NCBI RefSeq assembly: GCF_000498475.1
Contig: NZ_AVBI01000014.1
Coordinates: 248,001-312,000 of the forward strand
DNA: 64,000 bases
Origin: Flavobacterium cauense R2A-7
GTDB lineage: Bacteria > Bacteroidota > Bacteroidia > Flavobacteriales > Flavobacteriaceae
Reading direction: 5' to 3'
The notes beneath the pieces are model-generated. The model was not told the origin of the DNA, did not search any database, and saw nothing but the letters and a program-made list of their open reading frames with translations. This document shows positions 8,904-16,240 of the stretch, piece by piece; within the stretch, counting starts at the first letter, position 1, and the number at the start of each line of letters is the position of its first letter. The position numbers and the translations under genes are program-made.

Positions 8904-10148
8904 ATGAGAAAATTATTATCTTTAACATTACTGGCTTTAGCGGGTACTTCGGCGTTTGCGGGAGGATATCGTGTGAGTTTACAGGGGCAGAAGCAACTTG
9001 CAATGGGGCACACGGGTGTAGCTGTTGTGAACAGTGCGGAAGTTTTGTTTTTTAACCCTGCAGGGATGGCTTTCCTGGAAGATAAATTCAATGCATCAGT
9101 AGGAGCTAATGCATTGTTTGCAAAAACTAAATTTCAAAATGAAACGTATAATTGGCAAAATTCTACTGATAACTTAGGGACACCATTTAATGTATACGCT
9201 TCTTACAAAATAAACAAATGGTTGTCTGCCGGTATCGCTGTTTATACCCCTTACGGTAGTAAAGTGGAGTGGGATCAGGATTGGCAAGGTTCGCACTTGG
9301 TGAACAATATCGATTTGAAAGCGATTTACGTTCAGCCAACAATTTCATTGAAAGTGAGTGATGAATTCGCAATCGGTGGTGGACCAATTTATGTTACGGG
9401 TTCTGTGACTTTTGACAGAAACTTAAACAGAAGTTTGACAGACGAAAACGGAAACAGATCCGATGTGAATCTTGAGGCTAAAGGAATCAGTGCTTGGGGA
9501 TATACTGCAGGATTTATGTTTAATCCTTGCAAAGATTTGCGTTTGGGGGTGAACTACCGTTCGGAAATTATTATGGAGGCTCGTGGTGGAGACGCTACAT
9601 TTAATGATGTGCCGGTTTTCGCTCAGGGAACTTATTCCAATACAACATTCAATGCAGATTTGCCATTGCCGGCTGAATTAACAGCAGGTTTGTCCTTTAA
9701 TGTGACAAAAAAATGGATGATTGCTTTTGATTTTAACAGAACCATGTGGAGTGCTTATAAATCATTAACTGTTGATTTTGATAACAATGTGCCTACTTCT
9801 GTTAATGCTAGAAATTACCATGATACAAATACTTTCCGTGTAGGAACTCAGTATGTTGTGAATGATAAATTCACATTCAGAGCAGGTTGGTACAAAGACG
9901 AAAGTCCTATCTCTGCAGGGTATTTTGCTCCGGAAACACCACGTAACGATTCTATGGGATACACAGGTGGTTTAACGTATCAAATCAATAAAAAATTAGG
10001 TGTTGATGCATCTTTCTTATACTTGCATTTTGACGAAATCGATGCGTCTTACGATCATTATACAGAAAACGGAAACGTGATTCCTTTCGGAGGAACCTAT
10101 AAGTCAAGCGTTTTCTCTCCTGGTATTGGTTTAACGTATAGCTTCTAA
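8904..10148 (+). CDS. OmpP1/FadL-family outer-membrane transporter
   Basis: This 414-residue outer-membrane beta-barrel has a signal peptide at 1-19 (MRKLLSLTLLALAGTSAFA/GG). The start of the mature protein, GYRVSLQGQKQLAMGHTGVAV, corresponds to the FadL N-terminal hatch region that plugs the barrel. NSAEVLFFNPAGMAFL is the NPA-containing signature of the family. The C terminus ends in Phe (GIGLTYSF), as expected for BAM recognition. FadL proteins move long-chain fatty acids or other hydrophobic compounds across the outer membrane. A GDSL lipoprotein follows 17 nt later, so lipid release and uptake may be coupled; that link is inference. Confidence 0.9.
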   Translation: MRKLLSLTLLALAGTSAFAGGYRVSLQGQKQLAMGHTGVAVVNSAEVLFFNPAGMAFLEDKFNASVGANALFAKTKFQNETYNWQNSTDNLGTPFNVYASYKINKWLSAGIAVYTPYGSKVEWDQDWQGSHLVNNIDLKAIYVQPTISLKVSDEFAIGGGPIYVTGSVTFDRNLNRSLTDENGNRSDVNLEAKGISAWGYTAGFMFNPCKDLRLGVNYRSEIIMEARGGDATFNDVPVFAQGTYSNTTFNADLPLPAELTAGLSFNVTKKWMIAFDFNRTMWSAYKSLTVDFDNNVPTSVNARNYHDTNTFRVGTQYVVNDKFTFRAGWYKDESPISAGYFAPETPRNDSMGYTGGLTYQINKKLGVDASFLYLHFDEIDASYDHYTENGNVIPFGGTYKSSVFSPGIGLTYSF

Positions 10149-10165
10149 TTATCTAAAAAGAAATC

Positions 10166-11749
10166 ATGATGAAAAATAAATTTATATATTTTGCTGTTTT
10201 GGCAGCGTTAGGGTTTGCTTCTTGTGAACCTGAATTTGAAAATGAAGTAACAAATGCTTCCTACTCTGCAGGAGAGGCTGACTTTTCGACTTATGTGGCA
10301 GTTGGGAATTCCCTAACGGCAGGTTATATGGACGGAACGGTTTCCCGTGGCGGACAGATGTATTCGTATCCTAACTTATTGGCACAAAAATTTGCGGTTG
10401 TAGGAGGTGGGGCTTTTGAACAGCCTTCGTATGCAGATGATGTGAACAATCTTGGTGGGCTTACTTTAGGCGGTATGCAGATTGCCGGAACAAGATTGGT
10501 AATCGATTTTTCTGCTGGAGGACCGGAGCCTATTGCAGGAACTCCAACAATCGAGGTTTCAAATCTTCAGGCAAAAGCCTATAATAACATGGGGGTTCCA
10601 GGAGCTAAGTCGTTCCATTTGTTAGCGCCTGGCTACGGAAATTTGGCAGGAGTAGCTTTAGGACAGGCAAATCCTTATTTCGTGCGTCATGCAACGTCAC
10701 CAACAGCAACGGTATTGGGTGATGCGATGTCTAAAAACCCAACATTTTTTACTAACTGGATTGGTGCTAATGATGTGTTGGCTTTCGCTACTTCCGGTGG
10801 TGTAGGTGTGGATCATAACGTAACTGGGAATTTAGACCCGTCTACTTACGGTGGTAATGATATTACAAATACTAATGTTTTTGCCAGTGTATACTCTTCA
10901 ATCGTAAATACGCTTACTTCAAATGGTGCTAAAGGGGTAGTTGCGACAGTTCCAAGTGTAACTGCAATTCCTTTCTTTACTACAGTTCCTTATAATCCAT
11001 TAACGTCAAGTGTTTTGGGTGGTGGAAATACAGCCGTAGGTGATGCTACAATCGCTCAATTAAATGCACAATTGTACGGTCCGTTAAAACAAGCGTTGAC
11101 TGCTTTTGGAGCTGGAAGTAGAATTAACCTATTGTCTACTACTGGAGGTAATCCATTATTGATTAAAGATGAGTCGTTGACAAATTTATCAGCTCAATTA
11201 ACAGCAGCATTTACACCGTCACTTGGTGCGCCTACAGCTGCTTTTTACGGTTCTGTTTTTGGTCAGGCAAGACAAGCTACAGCTCAGGATTTAGTACTTT
11301 TGACTACAAGATCAGCAATCGGTACTGCTCCAGTAGGAGTTCCTGCACCGTTAGATAAATACGGTATTACTTATCCGTTGGAAGACAAACACATCTTGAT
11401 CCCGACTGAAAAAACAGCTATCGCAGATGCTACGACGGAATACAATAATGCAATTCGCGCTATAGCAGCTTCAAAAGGTTTGGCTGTTGCAGACATGAAT
11501 GCAATTATGAATCGTTTGGTTTCCGGTTTAAGATTAGAAGATGGTCAGATTTATACTGCAAACTATTTTGCCGGAACATCTAACATTAGTACAGTATTGT
11601 TCTCTTTAGATGGTGTACACCCTAATCCTAGAGGATATGCGGTTATTGCAAATGAAATCATTAAGGTGATTAATATGCATTATAAAGCAAAATTACCAAT
11701 TTATGAAGTTGGTGGTTTCCCTGGAGTTACCATTCTGGGGTCTAACTAA
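10166..11749 (+). CDS. SGNH/GDSL-family lipolytic lipoprotein
   Basis: This is a 527-residue lipoprotein; the start could also be the next ATG, one codon later. The signal ends in a lipobox (LGFASC, Cys20), so it is probably anchored in the outer membrane. Block I of SGNH hydrolases appears as VAVGNSLTAGYMDG (nucleophile Ser49, with GNSL in place of GDSL). The Asn block is probably NWIGANDVL, and the catalytic Asp/His are in LDGVHPNPRGY (Asp482, His485). This suggests an esterase or lipase acting at the cell surface or in the periplasm. It is the second gene after a FadL-type channel (17-nt gap) and is followed by a strong terminator. Confidence 0.85.
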   Translation: MMKNKFIYFAVLAALGFASCEPEFENEVTNASYSAGEADFSTYVAVGNSLTAGYMDGTVSRGGQMYSYPNLLAQKFAVVGGGAFEQPSYADDVNNLGGLTLGGMQIAGTRLVIDFSAGGPEPIAGTPTIEVSNLQAKAYNNMGVPGAKSFHLLAPGYGNLAGVALGQANPYFVRHATSPTATVLGDAMSKNPTFFTNWIGANDVLAFATSGGVGVDHNVTGNLDPSTYGGNDITNTNVFASVYSSIVNTLTSNGAKGVVATVPSVTAIPFFTTVPYNPLTSSVLGGGNTAVGDATIAQLNAQLYGPLKQALTAFGAGSRINLLSTTGGNPLLIKDESLTNLSAQLTAAFTPSLGAPTAAFYGSVFGQARQATAQDLVLLTTRSAIGTAPVGVPAPLDKYGITYPLEDKHILIPTEKTAIADATTEYNNAIRAIAASKGLAVADMNAIMNRLVSGLRLEDGQIYTANYFAGTSNISTVLFSLDGVHPNPRGYAVIANEIIKVINMHYKAKLPIYEVGGFPGVTILGSN

Positions 11750-11765
11750 GAAATAATATTTTCAT

Positions 11766-11797
11766 AAAAAAGCGCTGAATTTTCGGCGCTTTTTTTA
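11766..11797 (+). terminator. Rho-independent terminator after the GDSL gene
   Basis: The hairpin has stem AAAAAGCGC (11767-11775) pairing with GCGCTTTTT (from 11786) around a 10-nt loop, followed by a T run. It lies 17 nt after the GDSL stop. Confidence 0.85.
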
Positions 11798-11821
11798 TTT
11801 TTATGCATTAATACAATCATT

Positions 11822-12163
11822 ATGAAAAATTTACTTGTCCGACTTTTACTAACCACAATCTTAATCGTGGTGTTGGCAAACTTCCTTCCGGGAATCCATG
11901 TGGATACTATTAAAACTGCTTTAGTTGTTTCGGTTGTCTTGGCATTGTTGAATACTTTTTTAAAACCGGTACTGGTTTTCTTTACGTTGCCAATTACGAT
12001 GCTGACTTTGGGATTATTTCTTTTAATAATCAATGCAGGAATGGTCTTGTTGGCGGATTATTTTATCGATGAATTCCGCGTGGATACGTTTCTGAATGCC
12101 TTTGTTTTTAGTGTGGTTTTATCGTTAAGTCAGTGGATTCTCAATCTTTTTGTAAAAGATTAA
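11822..12163 (+). CDS. Small four-helix membrane protein (phage holin family 4 / PF04020 type)
   Basis: This 113-residue integral membrane protein has four hydrophobic segments at about residues 5-22, 28-47, 52-75 and 85-108. MKNLLVRLLLTTILIVVLANFLPG and the central FLKPVLVFFTLPITMLTLG are typical of the 'phage holin family protein' group (Pfam PF04020). Despite the name, these are chromosomal proteins of unknown function without phage context, and there are no phage genes around it here. It stands alone between two terminator/promoter regions upstream of trigger factor. The family is fairly sure; the function is unknown. Confidence 0.8.
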   Translation: MKNLLVRLLLTTILIVVLANFLPGIHVDTIKTALVVSVVLALLNTFLKPVLVFFTLPITMLTLGLFLLIINAGMVLLADYFIDEFRVDTFLNAFVFSVVLSLSQWILNLFVKD

Positions 12164-12218
12164 GGATAAAAGCAATTGTTTTTTTAGCCAATTGAAATAC
12201 AATAGGTTAAAAACTTGG

Positions 12219-12253
12219 TTGGGTTGTAAAAAATATATAATTTTGCAACCCAA
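12219..12253. promoter_or_regulatory. Inverted repeat overlapping the tig promoter
   Basis: TTGGGTTGTAAAA (12219-12231) and TTTTGCAACCCAA (12241-12253) form a 13-bp inverted repeat with one mismatch and a 9-bp centre. The likely -7 box TAATTTTG (12238-12245) lies inside it, with TTG triplets 16 and 20 nt upstream. A protein bound here would contact the promoter directly; as RNA it could only fold if transcription started further upstream. Confidence 0.55.
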
Positions 12254-12279
12254 TTTTAGTATGTAAAAAAATCAAAATA

Positions 12280-13605
12280 ATGAATATTACAAGAAGCAAT
12301 GTAGATGCATTAAATGCGATTGTAACTGTTGAAGTTACTAAAGAAGATTATGCAGGTCAGGTAGAAAAAATTTTAGCAGATTATCGTAAAAATGCCAGCA
12401 TTCCTGGATTTAGAAAAGGGGCGGTACCAATGAGTCTGATTCAGAAACAATACGGTAAAGCGGTTCTTCTGGATGAGGTTAACAAATTGTTGCAAAGTTC
12501 ATTAAACAACTATTTAGTTGAAGAAAAATTGGATATTTTAGGAAATCCGCTTCCAAAAATCACTGAAGATTTTAACTGGGATGCCGATAACTATACTTTT
12601 GAGTTCGAATTAGGTTTGGCACCGGAATTCAAAGTGGATTTGACCGCGAAAAACAAAATCACAAAATACACGATTGTTGCCGACGATAAAATGTTGGATG
12701 AGCAAGTAGAGCGTATCCAAAAGCAATTCGGGAAACTGGTTTCAAAAGATAAAGTAGAAGAAGGTGACGATTTGAGAGGAACTTTCACAAACGAAGAAAA
12801 CGGCATCAACAATACCGTAAACATCACTCTTGATATCTTCAAAAGAAAAACCGATGCGAAAAAATTCATCGGTAAAAAGGTAGGAGATGTGGTGACTTTA
12901 GGAACAAAAGGTCTTTTTGATGATGATCATAAATTAATGGATTACCTGAAAGTAGATCACGATAACGTTCACGGTTTGGATATCGAAGTGAACTTTACTA
13001 TCGAAGAAATCAATACTTCCGAAAAAGCAGAATTAAACCAAGAGTTGTTCGATAAATTATTCGGAGAAGGAAATGTAACTTCTGTGGAAGAAGTGAAAGC
13101 TAAAATCAAAGAAGATGCAGAGCAACAATTCGCTTCTCAGGCCGATCAAAAATTCTTAAATGATGTTACTGAATTCTTAATCGAAAACACAAAATTCGAT
13201 TTGCCGGCAGCATTCCTTAAAAAATGGATTCAAACCGTTGGTGAGACTCCATTGACTCCGGAGCAGGCGGAAGAGGAATACGCAAAATCGGAAAACGGAT
13301 TGCGTTATCAGTTAATCGAAGGTAAAGTAATCGTAGAAAATAATTTACAGACGACTTTCGAAGAACTAAAAGCCTTTACTTCGGAATTAATCAAAAAACA
13401 AATGGCTCAGTTCGGTCAAATGAATCCTACCGATGCTGATGTTGACGGAATCGTGGCAAGAGTTTTATCGAATCAAGACGAAGTAAAACGTCTTTCAGAG
13501 CAAATCATGAGCGAGAAGATGGTGAACCTGTTCAAAGAGAAGGTTTCTGCAAAGTCTAAAGAAGTTTCTTATCAAGACTTTATTAAAGAAATGTACGGAG
13601 AATAA
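12280..13605 (+). CDS. tig: Trigger factor (ribosome-associated chaperone)
   Basis: This 441-residue protein docks at the ribosomal exit tunnel and holds nascent chains. The ribosome-binding loop signature is SIPGFRKGAVPMSLIQKQYGK (about residues 37-57, holding the G-F-R-K core). A degenerate PPIase domain follows at about 145-240, then a helical C-terminal chaperone domain. As in other Bacteroidota trigger factors, the PPIase region (VEEGDDLRGTFTNEENG…) lacks several FKBP active-site residues. Length is typical. It is followed by clpP and clpX in the conserved tig-clpP-clpX order, linking nascent-chain folding to proteolysis. Confidence 0.94.
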   Translation: MNITRSNVDALNAIVTVEVTKEDYAGQVEKILADYRKNASIPGFRKGAVPMSLIQKQYGKAVLLDEVNKLLQSSLNNYLVEEKLDILGNPLPKITEDFNWDADNYTFEFELGLAPEFKVDLTAKNKITKYTIVADDKMLDEQVERIQKQFGKLVSKDKVEEGDDLRGTFTNEENGINNTVNITLDIFKRKTDAKKFIGKKVGDVVTLGTKGLFDDDHKLMDYLKVDHDNVHGLDIEVNFTIEEINTSEKAELNQELFDKLFGEGNVTSVEEVKAKIKEDAEQQFASQADQKFLNDVTEFLIENTKFDLPAAFLKKWIQTVGETPLTPEQAEEEYAKSENGLRYQLIEGKVIVENNLQTTFEELKAFTSELIKKQMAQFGQMNPTDADVDGIVARVLSNQDEVKRLSEQIMSEKMVNLFKEKVSAKSKEVSYQDFIKEMYGE

Positions 13606-13623
13606 TTTTTCGTAAAAAATAAG

Positions 13624-13631
13624 TATATTTG
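13624..13631 (+). promoter_or_regulatory. Candidate -7 box for clpP
   Basis: TATATTTG matches TAnnTTTG exactly. It lies 58 nt upstream of the clpP start and directly before a terminator-like hairpin, so a transcript from it would carry that hairpin near its 5' end. Confidence 0.4.
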
Positions 13632-13662
13632 AGCGTCAGACATTTTGTTTGACGCTTTTTTT
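13632..13662 (+). terminator. Terminator after tig / hairpin in the clpP leader
   Basis: AGCGTCA (13632-13638) pairs with TGACGCT (13650-13656) over an 11-nt loop, followed by about seven T. It terminates tig transcripts, or attenuates them between tig and clpP. Confidence 0.75.
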
Positions 13663-13689
13663 AACTTTACAAACTAAAAAGCTTACCCT

Positions 13690-14349
13690 ATGAACTACGG
13701 AAAAGAATTTAAAAAATATGCCACCAAGCATCACGGAGTAAACAGCATGTACTATGATAAAATCGTAGGCAGTATGACTCCGTATATTATTGAAGAACGC
13801 CAATTAAACGTAGCCTCTATGGATGTATTCTCCCGTTTAATGATGGACAGAATTATTTTTATGGGTACGGGTGTGGATGATTATGTGGCAAACATTATTC
13901 AGGCGCAATTGTTGTTCCTGGAAAGTGTGGATGCTTCCAAAGATATCAGTATTTACATCAACTCTCCGGGAGGAAGTGTTTATGCCGGTTTGGGAATTTA
14001 CGACACGATGCAGTTCGTGAAACCGGATGTGGCTACTATTTGTACTGGTATGGCGGCTTCCATGGGAGCGGTTTTATTGTGTGCAGGAGCAGAAGGAAAA
14101 CGTTCCGCATTACCACATTCGCGTGTAATGATTCACCAGCCGTCCGGTGGGGCACAAGGAGTTGCTACCGACATGGAAATCAACCTGAGAGAAATGTTGA
14201 AACTAAAAGAAGAATTGTATCAGATTATTTCGCACCATTCCAAACAACCTTACGATAAGGTGTTTAAGGACAGCGAAAGGGATTATTGGATGAAATCCGA
14301 TGAAGCCAAAGAATACGGTATGATCGATGAAGTGTTGAGAAGAAGTTAA
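13690..14349 (+). CDS. clpP: ATP-dependent Clp protease proteolytic subunit ClpP
   Basis: This 219-residue serine protease forms the double-heptamer chamber that degrades substrates unfolded by ClpX. The catalytic triad is visible: Ser124 in GMAASMGAVLL, His149 in SRVMIHQPSGGAQG, and Asp198 in SERDYWM. INSPGGSVYAGLGIYDTM (about 90-107) is the substrate-strand region. The N-terminal about 30 residues (NYGKEFKKYATKHHGVNSM) are longer than in E. coli and probably include a propeptide, typical for Bacteroidota. It is in line with tig and clpX, 73 nt before the clpX start. Confidence 0.96.
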   Translation: MNYGKEFKKYATKHHGVNSMYYDKIVGSMTPYIIEERQLNVASMDVFSRLMMDRIIFMGTGVDDYVANIIQAQLLFLESVDASKDISIYINSPGGSVYAGLGIYDTMQFVKPDVATICTGMAASMGAVLLCAGAEGKRSALPHSRVMIHQPSGGAQGVATDMEINLREMLKLKEELYQIISHHSKQPYDKVFKDSERDYWMKSDEAKEYGMIDEVLRRS

Positions 14350-14398
14350 ATAATTGAGAGTGAGAAGTTAAAGCTCGTGAAATCGGCTTTGGACTTTG

Positions 14399-14406
14399 TA
14401 ACTTTG
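14399..14406 (+). promoter_or_regulatory. Candidate -7 box for clpX
   Basis: TAACTTTG matches TAnnTTTG and lies 16 nt before the clpX ATG. No good TTG is seen at -33 spacing. It suggests clpX may have its own promoter besides read-through from clpP. Confidence 0.35.
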
Positions 14407-14422
14407 CAACAAAAAAAATAAA

Positions 14423-15655
14423 ATGGCTAAAGAAGTATTAGAGTGTTCTTTTTGTGGAAGGAAAAAGCCAGAAACCAATTTACTGATTGCCGGAATCAAT
14501 GCGCACATTTGCGATAAGTGTATTGAGCAGGCACACGGTATCGTGTTGGAAGAATTAAAACAAAGCGGAAATTCCGGTTTGCTTGCCGATTTGGTATTGA
14601 GTAAACCAAAAGAAATCCGAGCCTTTTTGGATCAATACGTAATCGGGCAGGATCAGACTAAAAAAGTAATGTCGGTTGCGGTTTACAACCACTACAAACG
14701 TTTGTTGCAAAAGCAATTGGACGATGAGGTGGAAATCGAAAAAAGTAACATCATAATGGTGGGGCAAACCGGTACCGGAAAAACTTTGGTAGCCAAAACG
14801 ATTGCCAAAATGCTAAACGTGCCTTTGGCTATTGTAGACGCAACGGTTTTAACCGAGGCCGGATACGTAGGGGAAGATGTGGAAAGTATTTTAACCCGAT
14901 TGTTACAGGCAGCCGATTACGATGTGGCCAAAGCCGAACGTGGTATCGTTTTCATCGACGAGATTGATAAAATTGCCCGTAAGAGTGATAATCCATCGAT
15001 AACAAGAGATGTTTCTGGAGAAGGCGTGCAACAGGCATTGTTGAAGTTGTTGGAAGGAACTGTGGTAAATGTGCCGCCAAAAGGAGGTCGTAAACATCCG
15101 GATCAGAAATTCGTTGAGGTAAATACGCAGAACATTCTGTTTATTGCCGGAGGTGCTTTTGATGGTGTTGAGCGCATCATCTCCAAGCGTCTGAACCGTC
15201 AGGCGGTTGGTTACGGTACTTCTAAAAGTGCTGATGCCATCGATAAAGATAATTTATTACAATACATCATCCCGAAAGACATTAAGGACTTCGGATTGAT
15301 TCCTGAAATAATCGGTCGTCTTCCGGTGTTAACCCACATGGATCCTTTGGACAAAGCAACATTGCGTGCGATTCTGACTGAACCTAAAAACGCTTTGGTG
15401 AAACAATACAAAAAACTTTTCGCTATGGATGAGGTGGAATTCTCCATTTCGGATGATGCGCTGGATTTTATTGTAGACAAAGCCTTAGAGTACAAATTAG
15501 GCGCCCGTGGATTGCGTTCGTTGTGTGAGGCTATTTTAACCGATGCGATGTACGATTTGCCAAGTTCGGATGAAACGACACTGTATATTGATAAGGATTA
15601 TGCAGAACATTCGCTGAGTAAAAATTTGTTGCAGCGTTTGCAGGCAGCTTCTTAA
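14423..15655 (+). CDS. clpX: ATP-dependent Clp protease ATP-binding subunit ClpX
   Basis: This 410-residue AAA+ unfoldase feeds substrates to ClpP. An N-terminal zinc-binding domain carries Cys8, Cys11, Cys30 and Cys33 (CSFCGRKK … CDKC). Walker A is GQTGTGKT at 114-121, Walker B is [10 protein letters not shown], and the pore-loop motif GYVGEDVES is present. The ClpP-docking loop, IGF in most bacteria, reads VGY here ([11 protein letters not shown]). The C-terminal AAA+ small domain has the sensor-2 motif GARGLRS. The length is normal. It follows clpP by 73 nt and ends at a bidirectional terminator. Confidence 0.97.
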   Translation: MAKEVLECSFCGRKKPETNLLIAGINAHICDKCIEQAHGIVLEELKQSGNSGLLADLVLSKPKEIRAFLDQYVIGQDQTKKVMSVAVYNHYKRLLQKQLDDEVEIEKSNIIMVGQTGTGKTLVAKTIAKMLNVPLAIVDATVLTEAGYVGEDVESILTRLLQAADYDVAKAERGIVFIDEIDKIARKSDNPSITRDVSGEGVQQALLKLLEGTVVNVPPKGGRKHPDQKFVEVNTQNILFIAGGAFDGVERIISKRLNRQAVGYGTSKSADAIDKDNLLQYIIPKDIKDFGLIPEIIGRLPVLTHMDPLDKATLRAILTEPKNALVKQYKKLFAMDEVEFSISDDALDFIVDKALEYKLGARGLRSLCEAILTDAMYDLPSSDETTLYIDKDYAEHSLSKNLLQRLQAAS

Positions 15656-15661
15656 ATATAA

Positions 15662-15692
15662 AATCCCGAGCAATAGTTCGGGATTTTTTTTG
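15662..15692. terminator. Bidirectional terminator between clpX and the YegP-like gene
   Basis: AATCCCGA (15662-15669) pairs with TCGGGATT (15678-15685), with a T run after it; on the other strand it lies next to the stop of the convergent YegP-like gene. Confidence 0.85.
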
Positions 15693-15694
15693 TC

Positions 15695-16036
15695 TTAATC
15701 GAAAAAGATATCTTCGGAGAAATCCAAAATTTCAGAATCCGTAAAGCTGTTTTGCATTTCATCGAGTCCTTTGGCTAAAAGTAATTCGGTAGTGAATTTT
15801 CTGCTGATGCCATGAATGTGTCCGTTGTGGATTAGTTTGAAAAAAAACTTTCCCGCTGGCGTTTTAAATTTTAAAAAGGAAACATTTTCGATGCGTTCCT
15901 TTAAAAACAAAATATCTTTCTCGCATTCGTCTTTGCTTTTGTAACTCTGGCTGGTTAAAAGCGTTTTTCCTTTTCGGGAATTAAATTCGAATTTGATTAG
16001 TCCGTTCTCTTTTTTGCTGATTGCGAAAGTTCCCAT
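15695..16036 (-). CDS. YegP/DUF1508-like small protein
   Basis: This 113-residue cytoplasmic protein has two YegP/DUF1508-type repeats: FAISKKENGLIKFEFNSRKGKTLLTSQSYKSKDECEKDI and a second, more diverged copy (VSFLKFKTPAGKFFFKLIHNGHIHG). The family folds as small beta-alpha modules. Its function is unknown, with occasional links to stress. No signal peptide is present. It is monocistronic, convergent to clpX, and its promoter must lie in the 65-nt gap that also holds the terminator of the downstream lipoprotein gene. The family assignment is by motif recall, so moderately sure. Confidence 0.7.
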   Translation of the reverse strand: MGTFAISKKENGLIKFEFNSRKGKTLLTSQSYKSKDECEKDILFLKERIENVSFLKFKTPAGKFFFKLIHNGHIHGISRKFTTELLLAKGLDEMQNSFTDSEILDFSEDIFFD

Positions 16037-16070
16037 ATACGGTGTTTGGTATAAAAGCCTGCAAAAATAT

Positions 16071-16098
16071 AAAAGTCCCGATGATATTCGGGACTTTT
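16071..16098 (-). terminator. Terminator of the OmpA/lipoprotein operon
   Basis: AAAAGTCCCG (16071-16080) and CGGGACTTTT (16089-16098) form a perfect 10-bp stem with an 8-nt loop, just past the small lipoprotein stop. The T run on the minus strand fits termination of that operon. Confidence 0.85.
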
Positions 16099-16101
16099 TA
16101 T

Positions 16102-16236
16102 TTAGGCAACGCGGTGCGTTTCGTTCTTTTTCGTCGTGTCAGATTTAACATAGCGCGCTTTGCAGTTCCAACCGCTTGAGCAGGAAGTCAGTAGAACGGT
16201 TGAGGTAATCATGGCGCAGTAAATTATTTTTTTCAT
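16102..16236 (-). CDS. Very small lipoprotein (44 residues)
   Basis: A 44-residue protein with a complete lipoprotein signal: MKKIIYCAMITSTVLLTSC, with the lipobox LTSC. The mature part (SSGWNCKARYVKSDTTKKNETHRVA) is only about 25 residues, basic, and has one further Cys. The ATG is 4 nt after the stop of the OmpA-family gene, so the two are one transcript, and a strong terminator follows at once. I do not recognise a family. A small envelope partner of the OmpA-like protein is plausible from position only. Confidence 0.7.
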   Translation of the reverse strand: MKKIIYCAMITSTVLLTSCSSGWNCKARYVKSDTTKKNETHRVA

Positions 16237-16240
16237 AAGG

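Noticed and set aside
11822..12163. Prophage remnant suggested by the 'holin' family name
   Set aside because: No phage structural, integrase or lysin gene is near; the family is chromosomal in Bacteroidota.
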